Source: Atopobiaceae bacterium | GTDB lineage: Bacteria > Actinomycetota > Coriobacteriia > Coriobacteriales > Atopobiaceae | Reading direction: 5' to 3' | Assembly: GCA_017941705.1 (NCBI GenBank) | Contig: JAGAVX010000092.1 | Location: 1-35,309, forward strand | Length of the DNA stretch: 35,309 nucleotides | Shown: in pieces, positions 17,459 to 25,150 of the stretch | How positions within the stretch are numbered: the first letter of the stretch is position 1 | Layout of the letters: the number at the start of each line of letters is the position of its first letter | The notes under the pieces: generated by a model | Database searches by the model: none | The model's input: the letters and a program-made list of their open reading frames with translations, nothing else | What the model was told of the DNA's origin: nothing | Translations under genes and position numbers: made by a program

Positions 17459-18498
17459 GCTCGCTCCTCCCCGCCAAAGACCACACGGTTCTGCGCAACC
17501 CAGCTCATCACAAAGAGCGAGGCCTCGACCAGGAACTTGGCCGCGAGCGCCGGCATGCCCAACAGCCTCACGAGCGTGAGAATGCCCAGCGTATTGAGCA
17601 TCAGAAGTCCGGCTGCAAGCATGCCGTAGCGCACCGCCGATACGTAGAGGCTGCCCGTGCTGTGAAAGACAAGGTTGCGGTTGACGAGAAAGTTGACGGT
17701 AGCGCTTACGATGCGCGCGCCAACGTTGGCCACCGCAAGGCCGGCACCACCAAAGCTCGCCAACAAGCCCGAGAGCAACCCAAAGAGCGCATAGTCAACA
17801 AGGAGGCTCGCAAAGGAAGACGCCATGAAGCTGAGGATTCCCGCATAGATGCGCACAGAGTCCTGTACGGTCCTAAAGTGCGATCCGGCATTGTTGTCCT
17901 CGTAGATGGTGCGGATGGGAACCTCGCGGATCTCGACATGGTTGGGTGGACAAGCCAGCAGGACGTTCATCTCGTACTCGTATCGCTCGCCGCCGATACC
18001 AACGAGAAAGTCGATCAGCGCCGCCGAGAAAGCACGCAGGCCAGTCTGCGTGTCACTGACGTGCAGACCCGAGGCAAGGCGATACACGCCGCATGTGATC
18101 GTGTTACCCAAGCGGCTGCGCAGGGGGATGTCGGCCGCAGAGAAGTTACGGCAGCCGAGCACGATTGCGTCTTGTGCCTGCTTGGCCACGCTTGCGCAAT
18201 ATACGACGTCGTCGACATCGTGCTGGCCATCGGCATCGACGGTTACCACCACGGTATCGTCGTCAAAGTGGTCGTGTATATAGCTGAGGCCCCGCTTGAG
18301 CGCATGGCCCTTGCCCTGATTGGTCTCATAGCCGATGACCGTAGCAAAGCGAGAGGCTTCGCTGAATATGCCACGGTACTGCATGCCGCTGCCATCATCT
18401 ATCACAACGCCTTCCATGCCTCGCGCGCGCAAGGCGGACAGAAGGTCCGTGAGCCGCTCGTCAGGTTGGTAGGAGGGAATGAGTGCCACCGTTGTCAT
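17449..18498 (-). CDS. GT2 glycosyltransferase fused to a GtrA-like membrane domain
   Basis: 349 residues from ATG 18498. The N-terminal GT-A domain has L-I-P-S-Y-Q-P, V-I-D-D-G-S-G and V-D-A-D-G-Q-H (87-93, metal-binding DxD), as in dolichyl/undecaprenyl-phosphate mannosyl- or glucosyltransferases. From about residue 225 a four-helix GtrA-like domain begins (S-F-A-S-L-L-V-D-Y-A-L-F) and contains N-F-L-V-N-R-N-L-V-F. Such fusions transfer a sugar to a lipid carrier and help flip it for cell-surface glycan decoration. AAGGCGG lies about 7 bases upstream; the frame is open 33 codons more without a site. It heads a three-gene operon with the phosphodiester glycosidase and the interrupted membrane protein. 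Confidence 0.92.
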   Translation of the reverse strand: MTTVALIPSYQPDERLTDLLSALRARGMEGVVIDDGSGMQYRGIFSEASRFATVIGYETNQGKGHALKRGLSYIHDHFDDDTVVVTVDADGQHDVDDVVYCASVAKQAQDAIVLGCRNFSAADIPLRSRLGNTITCGVYRLASGLHVSDTQTGLRAFSAALIDFLVGIGGERYEYEMNVLLACPPNHVEIREVPIRTIYEDNNAGSHFRTVQDSVRIYAGILSFMASSFASLLVDYALFGLLSGLLASFGGAGLAVANVGARIVSATVNFLVNRNLVFHSTGSLYVSAVRYGMLAAGLLMLNTLGILTLVRLLGMPALAAKFLVEASLFVMSWVAQNRVVFGGEERAWA

Positions 18499-18792
18499 GA
18501 GGCACCGCCTTTCAATCGGTTGCAGGTACGCATCTAAGGTAAGCAGCGAGCCTGAAAGTCGATTGAAGCGGGGTGCGAGTCCCGCGGTAGCGCACAAGCT
18601 TTAAGGAAGCCTGATAAAGGGCGCTTCGTCAGGCAAGGATGAGCCCATGCAGAATATGCAATGAACCTCGGGGTGCATTGGTGCACCTTGGTGCGCCGTT
18701 TGGGCAGAAAACTTCAAACAAAACTTCCAGCCCGAAAATAGTAGAGGCCCCGTCTTTCGACAAGGGTCTCTACCTGCGATTCTATGGATCAG
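18499..18792. other. Intergenic stretch without a recognisable gene
   Basis: I see no credible coding frame. 18779-18788 and 18792-18805 repeat, with a three-base change between, the sequence found at the 3' end of tRNA-Gly (18952-18978). This suggests a partial duplication of the tRNA end. An imperfect hairpin lies at about 18743-18774 (GTAGAG...CTCTAC). Confidence 0.4.
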
Positions 18793-18916
18793 GTGACGGG
18801 AATCGCCGCGTTGGCCTTCGGCCAACGCTCCCCGGCTCCGCGGCTCGCGCCGCTCCGCCCGCGACCGTCCACTGGACGGTCGCGCCCTCACGGGTTCGAT
18901 TCCGGGCACCCGTCAC
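18793..18916. repeat. 124-bp palindromic element with tRNA-Gly-like ends
   Basis: The outer arms GTGACGGG (18793-18800) and CCCGTCAC (18909-18916) are inverted and continue as degenerate inverted copies of a tRNA 3' half (GGAATCG, and GGGTTCGATTCC on the plus strand). Inside are two strong hairpins: CGTTGGCCTTCGGCCAACG with a tetraloop, and GCGACCGTCC/GGACGGTCGC with a 3-base loop. It is not a working tRNA because the T-stem is mispaired and no D or anticodon arm can be formed. Confidence 0.65.
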
Positions 18917-18920
18917 AAAC

Positions 18921-18948
18921 AAAAAGGGGTCCCCTAGCTGAGACCCCT
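18921..18948 (-). terminator. Terminator of tRNA-Gly
   Basis: A 7-bp stem AGGGGTC/GACCCCT (18925-18931 with 18942-18948) followed on the minus strand by TTTTT. It lies ten bases past the tRNA 3' end. Confidence 0.8.
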
Positions 18949-18957
18949 CGCATTCTA

Positions 18958-19031
18958 TGGAGCGGGTGACGGGAATCGAACCCGCGTGGTCAGCTTGGAA
19001 GGCTGAAGTTCTACCATTGAACTACACCCGC
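18958..19031 (-). tRNA. tRNA-Gly (anticodon UCC)
   Basis: 74 bases with encoded CCA (18958-18960). The acceptor stem is GCGGGTG/CACCCGC, the D-arm TAGTTCAATGGTAGAA, the anticodon loop CTTCCAA (anticodon UCC), and the T-arm GGGTTCGATTCCC. It is transcribed on the minus strand and followed by a terminator. Confidence 0.97.
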
Positions 19032-19122
19032 GTTTATCACAGTCGAGTACTCTACCACAGTTGCCATGACATTGCTGTGATTTCCATCTATCAAACACCA
19101 GAAACACGCATCGCGTGAACGC

Positions 19123-19210
19123 CACGTCAAATTGACGATATCGAAAAGACAGTACGTTAAATTGACGATTATCGAGGCTAAAGTCGGTCGTTTATCGTCA
19201 TTTTGACGTG
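19123..19210. promoter_or_regulatory. Three related GTCAA-n-TTGAC-type palindromic sites
   Basis: Sites at 19123-19140 (CACGTCAAATTGACGATA), 19153-19170 (TACGTTAAATTGACGATT) and, inverted, 19194-19210 (ATCGTCATTTTGACGTG). The core GTCAA-A-TTGAC is a perfect palindrome in the first copy. The region 19032-19305 between tRNA-Gly and the small protein's terminator has no gene, so the sites could serve the tRNA promoter or be what is left of a lost gene's control region. Confidence 0.5.
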
Positions 19211-19305
19211 TCATCTTCTCGAAAACGCAAATCTAACGTAGCGTCGTTTGTGCCGGTGCCCGCTCACGCGCACTAGAACGCGCACGCAAAGTCACGGCAC
19301 AAAGA

Positions 19306-19325
19306 AGCCCCGCACAGGCGGGGCT
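19306..19325 (-). terminator. Terminator of the 19361-19720 gene
   Basis: A perfect 8-bp stem AGCCCCGC/GCGGGGCT with a 4-base loop, followed on the minus strand by TTCTTTG. It lies 36 bases after the gene's stop. Confidence 0.75.
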
Positions 19326-19360
19326 CCAACTGGCTATCGATACCTCGTGCAGCCGATCGG

Positions 19361-19720
19361 CTACAGAACCGGACGACCATGCTTGGCGAGCAGCTCATGC
19401 GTGGCGGTGCAAGCGGCGCAGTCGCAGTACTTGGCACCCTTCTCCTTGATCTCAAGCGCGTGGGCGAGCATGCCGGCAGCCACCTCCTCACCCATGATCT
19501 CCTTGGCCGCACCCTGGGCAAAGCCAATGAGCTCGTCGATCGTGGTGTGATGACGATCGATTGTGTCAAGCAGCTTCTTGGTCGCAGCATCCGCATCCTC
19601 GCCGGCGGCGATGGCATCCTTCCACCCCTGTGCCGCGTCAAGCGTCTCCTTGGAGCTCGACGGAGCGGCCAGCAGCTCCTCGACCTTCTGTGCCGTGTAG
19701 TCAAACAGTTCCTTGTTCAT
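19361..19720 (-). CDS. Small conserved-looking protein with a C-terminal Y-C-D-C-x2-C cluster
   Basis: 119 residues. Helical and acidic, with repeated amphipathic segments and a C-terminal K-Y-C-D-C-A-A-C-T-A (three cysteines within six residues, possible metal or redox site). From memory similar small proteins in gut anaerobes are annotated variously, even as Hsp90-like; I do not trust that name. No signal peptide. ATG 19720 has GGAG 5 bases upstream. It is separate from the ABC genes upstream. Confidence 0.8.
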   Translation of the reverse strand: MNKELFDYTAQKVEELLAAPSSSKETLDAAQGWKDAIAAGEDADAATKKLLDTIDRHHTTIDELIGFAQGAAKEIMGEEVAAGMLAHALEIKEKGAKYCDCAACTATHELLAKHGRPVL

Positions 19721-19845
19721 ACCTGCTCCTAACTCAGCATCCATGCCTTAACTGACAATCTCATCTGAAAGTTACACCTAGGCAACCTGCCAGTCCAAGT
19801 ATAGAAGATGCGCAAACCCCCTAGCCGGCAGACGCCAATCCATCC

Positions 19846-21588
19846 CTACAGCGCCCAGGAGGCACTCTCGGATTGCAAGCGCACCATCCGTGCAAACATG
19901 CCGTTGGCCTTCAGCAGCTCCGCGGGTGCGCCCTGCTCCGCCACCGTGCCACCGTCAAGCACGACCACCTTGTCGGCACCCATCACCGTACGCATGCGAT
20001 GCGCGATGACCAGCACCGTCTTGCCCTCCAACAGCCGCGACAGGGCACCCTGAACGCGCGTCTCGTTCTCGACGTCAAGCGATGCCGTCGCCTCGTCAAG
20101 CAGCACAATCGGCGCATCCTTAAGCAGCGCACGCGCAATCGAGATGCGCTGACGCTCACCGCCTGACAGTCGTGCGCCATTCTCGCCGATCCTTGTGGCA
20201 TAGCCATCTGCAAGCCTGTTCACGAACTCGTCGCAGTTGGCCGCAGCCGCAGCGGCAAGCACCTCCTCATCGGTCGCACCGCGCCTGCCGAGGCGAATGT
20301 TCTCCATCACCGTGTCGTCAAAGAGCGTGACGTCCTGAAAGACCATCGAGAAGTCGCGCATGAGGGTCTCTGGGTCGATGTCGAGAACCTCCACGCCCCC
20401 AACGGTGAGCCTGCCAGAATCGTGGTCCCACAGGCGTGCGGACAGCCTAGCGCAGGTCGACTTTCCACTGCCCGAAGGACCGACCAGCGCAGTCACCTCG
20501 CCCTCGCGCGCAGTAAAGCTCACGCCATGCAGCACTGCCTCGTCGCCATACGCAAAGCCCACGCCGTCGAACACCACGTCGTGGCCCACGGGATCAAAGT
20601 CATCGCTGCCAGTTGCCGTCGGTGTGTCAAAGATCTCGTTGAGCCGGTTCACCGACACATCCGACACGAAGATCTCGGCAATGAGAGCCAGACTCTGATC
20701 AAAGGGTGCGTAGATGCGCGTCACCATGAGCAGATACATGAAGAAGCACATGAAGTCGATCTCGCCGGAGAGGATGAGCCGCGCGCCAACGAGCACCATG
20801 GTCGCCATGCCAAGACGCATGATGACGCTGGCGGAGTTGACGAAGATGCCGGTGCGAAGCTCTGCGGCAGTCATCAGTCGCTCGGATCGGTCGATGTCCG
20901 CGCCAACGCCTGCCAGATAACGCTCCTCCTGGTTGGTCGCACGGATCTCGCGCATGTCCTCGATTGTCTCCTGGATGCCATCCGCCACGTCAAGAGCCGC
21001 TTCCTTGGCGCGCAGGCTATAGGCCTCAAACACACGACGCGATCCAAAGAGCAGGGCAAACGCCACGGGAACTCCCCAAAGGCACGCAAGTCCGAGCTTC
21101 CAGTTGTAAGCCATCACACCCACAGCCATGATTGCGGTCGAGATGTAGCCGCCGTACAGGTAGCCCAGCACATGGCTCCACACGTGCTCAAGGCGATCGA
21201 CGTCGCTCATCATCGTCTCGGTAAGCTCTGCCAAGTCACGATGCGAGAAGAACGAGAGCGGCAGCTTACGAAGGCGCTCGGCCAAGCCCAACCGCACGCG
21301 CCCCACCTCGTCATAGACGACGGAGTAGGTGTAGTGGTACTGGTTCCTGTGCGTGAAGAACGAGACGGCACAGAACGCCACGACGCCCGCGATGTAGGGC
21401 AAAGCCGGCGGCAGCGGCGTGCCATTGACCAGCGTATCCATGAAGTGGCTCATAAGCAGGTAGAGGATGGTAACACCGCCCAGCACCACGAGGTTGGTCA
21501 CCACCGTCCAGAACACGCCGCGCTTGACATTGGCCTCACCGGCCTCCGACAGGGCATACTTCCTGCGGAACTGCTCTCCAAAGATCAT
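19846..21588 (-). CDS. ABC exporter half-transporter (TMD-NBD), second of a pair
   Basis: 580 residues. The N-terminal transmembrane domain has about six helices and ends about residue 320. The nucleotide-binding domain has Walker A G-P-S-G-S-G-K-S-T (370-378), signature L-S-G-G-E (474-478) and Walker B I-V-L-L-D-E-A (494-500), with an intact H-loop (I-A-H-R). It is a type IV exporter half that needs a partner, surely the gene just upstream, whose stop is 2 bases before this start. The site GGAGG lies inside the end of that gene. Such heterodimers act as drug, lipid or siderophore/iron transporters (for example IrtAB- or YbtPQ-like). The operator-like palindrome before the pair hints at metal control, but this is inference. 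Confidence 0.92.
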   Translation of the reverse strand: MIFGEQFRRKYALSEAGEANVKRGVFWTVVTNLVVLGGVTILYLLMSHFMDTLVNGTPLPPALPYIAGVVAFCAVSFFTHRNQYHYTYSVVYDEVGRVRLGLAERLRKLPLSFFSHRDLAELTETMMSDVDRLEHVWSHVLGYLYGGYISTAIMAVGVMAYNWKLGLACLWGVPVAFALLFGSRRVFEAYSLRAKEAALDVADGIQETIEDMREIRATNQEERYLAGVGADIDRSERLMTAAELRTGIFVNSASVIMRLGMATMVLVGARLILSGEIDFMCFFMYLLMVTRIYAPFDQSLALIAEIFVSDVSVNRLNEIFDTPTATGSDDFDPVGHDVVFDGVGFAYGDEAVLHGVSFTAREGEVTALVGPSGSGKSTCARLSARLWDHDSGRLTVGGVEVLDIDPETLMRDFSMVFQDVTLFDDTVMENIRLGRRGATDEEVLAAAAAANCDEFVNRLADGYATRIGENGARLSGGERQRISIARALLKDAPIVLLDEATASLDVENETRVQGALSRLLEGKTVLVIAHRMRTVMGADKVVVLDGGTVAEQGAPAELLKANGMFARMVRLQSESASWAL

Positions 21589-21590
21589 GG

Positions 21591-23390
21591 CTACGCCACC
21601 TCCTTCTGGATCTTCCACTGGGCCGCCTGCTGATAGTCGACCCACATGCGCGCATAGAGGCCATCGGCAGCCACGAGCTGCTGATGTGTCCCCTCCTCTG
21701 TCACACGCCCCCTGTCGAGCACCACGATGCGGTCTGCGTTGACCACAGTAGACAAGCGATGGGCGATCATGATGGTAGTCCGGCCCTCGAGCAGACGAGC
21801 GAACGCCTTCTGGATGAGCGCCTCGTTCTCGGGATCGGCGAAGGCCGTCGCCTCGTCGAGCACCACAATCGGTGCGTCCTTGAGGATGGCACGGGCCAGT
21901 GCGATGCGCTGCTGCTCGCCGCCGGATAGGAAGGTGCCCTGAGAGCCGATCATGGTATCGATTCCCTCGGGGAGCTTTGCCAGGATGTCATCACACTGCG
22001 CATCATGCAGCGCGGCGAGCACCTGCTCGCGCGTAGCATCAGGCCGGGCAGCTCGCACGTTCTCGAGAATGGTCGTGGAGAACAGGCGCGTATTCTGAAA
22101 GACGAAGGCCACGCGGTCCATGAGCACATGGGGGTCCATGTCTCGCACATCAACACCTCCAACGCGCACCGCCCCACTGTCCACGTCCCAAAAGCGCGGG
22201 ATGAGGCTTGCTGCCGTGGTCTTCCCGCCGCCCGAGGGGCCGACCAGAGCCACAGTCTGGCCAGGGGCAACCGCAAAGCTCACCCCATCGAGCGCGGGAC
22301 GATCGGCCCCCTCATACGAGAAGGAGACCTCGTCAAAGACGACAGAGTTGTCTTCAGGCACTTGCGGGGAGTCGGTGACGGGTAACGTGGGAGCGTCGAG
22401 CACCTCGTTGATGCGCCTGAGCGCGTCGTCGGCCTTGGTGAGGCCACCCGCCGCAAACATGACCCTGGCAAGCGCCGTCGAGAGTACGGCGGAGAAGACC
22501 GCATAGAAGGCAAAGTTGGTCACGAACCCCGCAAAGTCCCCGTCGGCAAGGGCCTGCGGGGCGATGAGCAGCGCGACCGGGACGAGGAACATGAAGGCGC
22601 CCTCCGTGACCGTGAGGTTCACCGCCTGCGGCGTCTTGCATACGACGCCCTGGTAGTGGGAGGCCTTCTCGGAATAGGCGTCTATGGCCTCCTTGAAGGC
22701 TCTAAAGCTGGAGACCGTCTGCTGGAACACCTTCACCACGGGTATGCCACGCACGTACTCGGTGCCCGCCTTGCTGGCGTGGTCGAGCGCATCGTAGTAC
22801 TCGGCCATGAGACCTGCGTTCTTGCCGCCCATCATGGCAAAGAGTGCGCCAAACGAGACGAACACGGCGATCATGCAGGAGGCTCCCATGCGCCAGTCAA
22901 AGACAAAGAGCATGATCAGAAGAGTGACAAACATCGCCAAGCTGCCCGCGATGTCAGCCAGGTTGTGCGCAAGAAGCGTCTCGGTCTGCGCCGCCGCCCC
23001 GTCAACGCGCCGGCGCAACAGGCCGGAGGCGTGGGTGTCAAAGTAGCCGAGCGGGGCTTTGGCGAGGTGCGCCATGCACTGCTTTCGGATGTTGGTAGCG
23101 GTGCGGAAGGCTGCCAGATGCGTGCACATGAGCGCACCAAAGTACACCACGATGCCCGCGACCGCGCTACCAAACGCCCACCAGCCGTACCGTGCGATGT
23201 CCGTAGCCTGCTGGCAGTTGGGGGCCACAGACACCAGATCGCGAATCACCAGCCAAATGCATACGTATGGCAGCATGTTGACTGCCATTGCCAGTGCGGA
23301 GAGCGCGCATCCCGCAATGGTGAGCCCACGCCGCTCGCCCGCGAACGCAAGCAGCTGCGAGACCGTGCTCGGCTTCTTCTCCTCCGACAT
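21591..23390 (-). CDS. ABC exporter half-transporter (TMD-NBD), first of a pair
   Basis: 599 residues. Six-helix transmembrane domain followed by an NBD with Walker A G-P-S-G-G-G-K-T-T, signature L-S-G-G-E-Q-Q-R, Walker B I-V-V-L-D-E-A-T-A-F-A-D and I-A-H-R. The D-loop reads A-F-A-D instead of the usual S-x-L-D, as in YbtP/IrtA-type exporters. ATG 23390 is chosen because GGAGG lies 5 bases upstream; ATG 23402 is in frame without a site. It forms an operon with the next gene (2-base gap). The promoter region at 23425-23447 carries a consensus -10 and an inverted repeat. Confidence 0.92.
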   Translation of the reverse strand: MSEEKKPSTVSQLLAFAGERRGLTIAGCALSALAMAVNMLPYVCIWLVIRDLVSVAPNCQQATDIARYGWWAFGSAVAGIVVYFGALMCTHLAAFRTATNIRKQCMAHLAKAPLGYFDTHASGLLRRRVDGAAAQTETLLAHNLADIAGSLAMFVTLLIMLFVFDWRMGASCMIAVFVSFGALFAMMGGKNAGLMAEYYDALDHASKAGTEYVRGIPVVKVFQQTVSSFRAFKEAIDAYSEKASHYQGVVCKTPQAVNLTVTEGAFMFLVPVALLIAPQALADGDFAGFVTNFAFYAVFSAVLSTALARVMFAAGGLTKADDALRRINEVLDAPTLPVTDSPQVPEDNSVVFDEVSFSYEGADRPALDGVSFAVAPGQTVALVGPSGGGKTTAASLIPRFWDVDSGAVRVGGVDVRDMDPHVLMDRVAFVFQNTRLFSTTILENVRAARPDATREQVLAALHDAQCDDILAKLPEGIDTMIGSQGTFLSGGEQQRIALARAILKDAPIVVLDEATAFADPENEALIQKAFARLLEGRTTIMIAHRLSTVVNADRIVVLDRGRVTEEGTHQQLVAADGLYARMWVDYQQAAQWKIQKEVA

Positions 23391-23424
23391 GGGTACCTCC
23401 ATTCCCTAGGGGATTTGCGGTACC

Positions 23425-23447
23425 ATTATAGTTATATGAGACTAACT
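23425..23447 (-). promoter_or_regulatory. Promoter -10 with overlapping inverted-repeat operator for the ABC pair
   Basis: On the minus strand a perfect TATAAT (23425-23430) overlaps the end of an AGTTA-8-TAACT inverted repeat (23430-23447), 35 bases before ATG 23390. The placement is that of a repressor site. A DtxR/Fur-type metalloregulator is a guess from the AT-rich half-sites and the transporter type. Confidence 0.5.
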
Positions 23448-23494
23448 TTTATGCCGGAGTTTGGAATGGCTTGGCATATGAGGTCCTGGCGTTC

Positions 23495-25150
23495 CTAGCT
23501 CACGCGCCCGGAATCCATCGAGTAGGTCTTGTCTGCGATGGCCATCGTCGAAGCGCGGTGACTCACGAGCAGCACGCTGCGCCTGCCGCGCTGGGCGTTC
23601 AGGCTGGCGAGAATCGCACCCTCGTTGAGCGCGTCCAGGTTGCTCGTCGGCTCGTCAAGCAGCAAGAACGGGGCATCATGCAAGAAGGCCCGCGCCAAGC
23701 CCAAGCGCTGGCGCTCGCCACCCGAAAGCGTTTCACCCAGCTCGCCCACCATGGTGTCGTAGCCGGAAGGCAGCGTCTGGATGAAGTCGTGCACGCTGGC
23801 GGCGCGACAGGCCTCCTCGACCTCTTCCCGCGTGGCGTCTGGCTTGGCGATCAACAGGTTGTCGCGGATGGAATCGTGGAAGAGGTGCGTGTCCTGCTCC
23901 ACGAAGGCCTCGGCGGCGCGCAGCGAATCCGTGCGAATCTGCGCGATGGGAACGCCAGACAGGCGAATCTCTCCCCCACTCACGTCCCAGAAGCGCATGA
24001 GCAGTCGGCAGAGGGTCGACTTGCCCGAGCCGCTCTTGCCGGCGGTGCCCACGATCTGGCCAGGGACGACGTCGAGCGACACGCCGTCAAGGACCAGCTC
24101 GTCGTCATACCTGAACGAGACGTCATCCACCTGCGCGCCATCAAAGGCGACGCTCGCACCATCGAGGTTCTCTTGCACCTGCGGCTCCTCGTCGAGGATG
24201 TCGAGCACGCGGTTGGCCGAGGCAAGCGTTGCCTGCAGCGTGGAGCCAAGGTTTGCGAGCGCCGTGACCGGGCCAAACGACGACATGAGCGCCACCACCG
24301 CAATCACGGCATCCGTCCCCGCGACGGCACCGGACCCCGCGAGGGATGACGCGACAGCAAGCTGCGCCACCGAGAAGCCAAGGATGAGCGCCGTGGTCGC
24401 CGCGGTCGAGTCCGAAGCCACACCGCGCAACTCGCGCTGGACGCCCACCAGCTCCTCGGAACGCTGGTCGAGCTCCCCCAGCCTCTGCGCGCCAGCGTTG
24501 AACTGCAGCACCTCCGTCAGGCCACGCAGGCCATCGAGCACGAAACTCGCGAGCGAGGCTGCGCCCTCTCGCGCTGCCATGCCCCGGGCGCCCGAGACGC
24601 GCGAGGTCACCACCGGCACAAGCACGCCCACGGCGACGTACGCGAGCAGCGAGACGATCGCAAGCACCCCGTGGATTCGTGCCTGGAACGCCACCATGAT
24701 GACGGTCATGAGCGTGGCGATCACGATGGGCGAGATGGTATGCGCGTAGAACACCTCAAGGAGTTCCACGTCGGAGGTGATGGTCGACACGAGCTTGCCG
24801 CGGTCCGCCCCCGCAAGCTTTGCCGGCGCAAGGCGGCGTAGCGAGCCAAACACCAGGTCGCGAATGTGCGCGAGCAGTTTGAAGGCGATGAAGTGGTTGG
24901 AGCGCTGCTCGATGTAATGCAGGACGCCTCGCGCAACCGCCATCACCCCGAGAATGGCGCAGATCGCACCAAGAGGCAGGCCTTCCACATGTCCCGTGGC
25001 GACAAGCGCTCCCCACACCGCTACGACCGGCAGGAAGTTGGCGCAGCAGAATCCCGCGACGCCACAGGCGATGGCGAGCGCCATCACGGATGCGAGCGGT
25101 CTGACAAGGCCCACCATGCGAGCCATGACCTGCAGGTTAGTTCTCCTCAT
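23495..25150 (-). CDS. ABC half-transporter, CydC-like
   Basis: About 551 residues from ATG 25150. The transmembrane domain carries the CydC-like stretch R-G-V-L-H-Y-I-E-Q-R-S-N-H and L-A-P-A-K-L, then D-V-E-L-L-E-V-F-Y. The NBD has G-K-S-G-S-G-K-S-T, L-S-G-G-E-R-Q-R, L-L-L-D-E-P-T-S-N-L-D and V-S-H-R. In CydDC the two halves form a thiol/heme-linked exporter required for cytochrome bd assembly; relatives without cydAB nearby export other things. ATG 25150 overlaps the previous gene by 14 bases and has GAGG 6-7 bases upstream; ATG 25126 or 25117 remain possible. It is the second gene of the pair. Confidence 0.9.
   Translation of the reverse strand: MRRTNLQVMARMVGLVRPLASVMALAIACGVAGFCCANFLPVVAVWGALVATGHVEGLPLGAICAILGVMAVARGVLHYIEQRSNHFIAFKLLAHIRDLVFGSLRRLAPAKLAGADRGKLVSTITSDVELLEVFYAHTISPIVIATLMTVIMVAFQARIHGVLAIVSLLAYVAVGVLVPVVTSRVSGARGMAAREGAASLASFVLDGLRGLTEVLQFNAGAQRLGELDQRSEELVGVQRELRGVASDSTAATTALILGFSVAQLAVASSLAGSGAVAGTDAVIAVVALMSSFGPVTALANLGSTLQATLASANRVLDILDEEPQVQENLDGASVAFDGAQVDDVSFRYDDELVLDGVSLDVVPGQIVGTAGKSGSGKSTLCRLLMRFWDVSGGEIRLSGVPIAQIRTDSLRAAEAFVEQDTHLFHDSIRDNLLIAKPDATREEVEEACRAASVHDFIQTLPSGYDTMVGELGETLSGGERQRLGLARAFLHDAPFLLLDEPTSNLDALNEGAILASLNAQRGRRSVLLVSHRASTMAIADKTYSMDSGRVS

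Noticed and set aside
18793..18916. A second functional tRNA
   Set aside because: The acceptor-like ends pair, but the T-stem is mismatched and D and anticodon arms are missing.
18601..18941. Small open frames on both strands in the tRNA-Gly upstream region
   Set aside because: They are made of hairpin and tRNA-like sequence, without a ribosome binding site or plausible protein composition.
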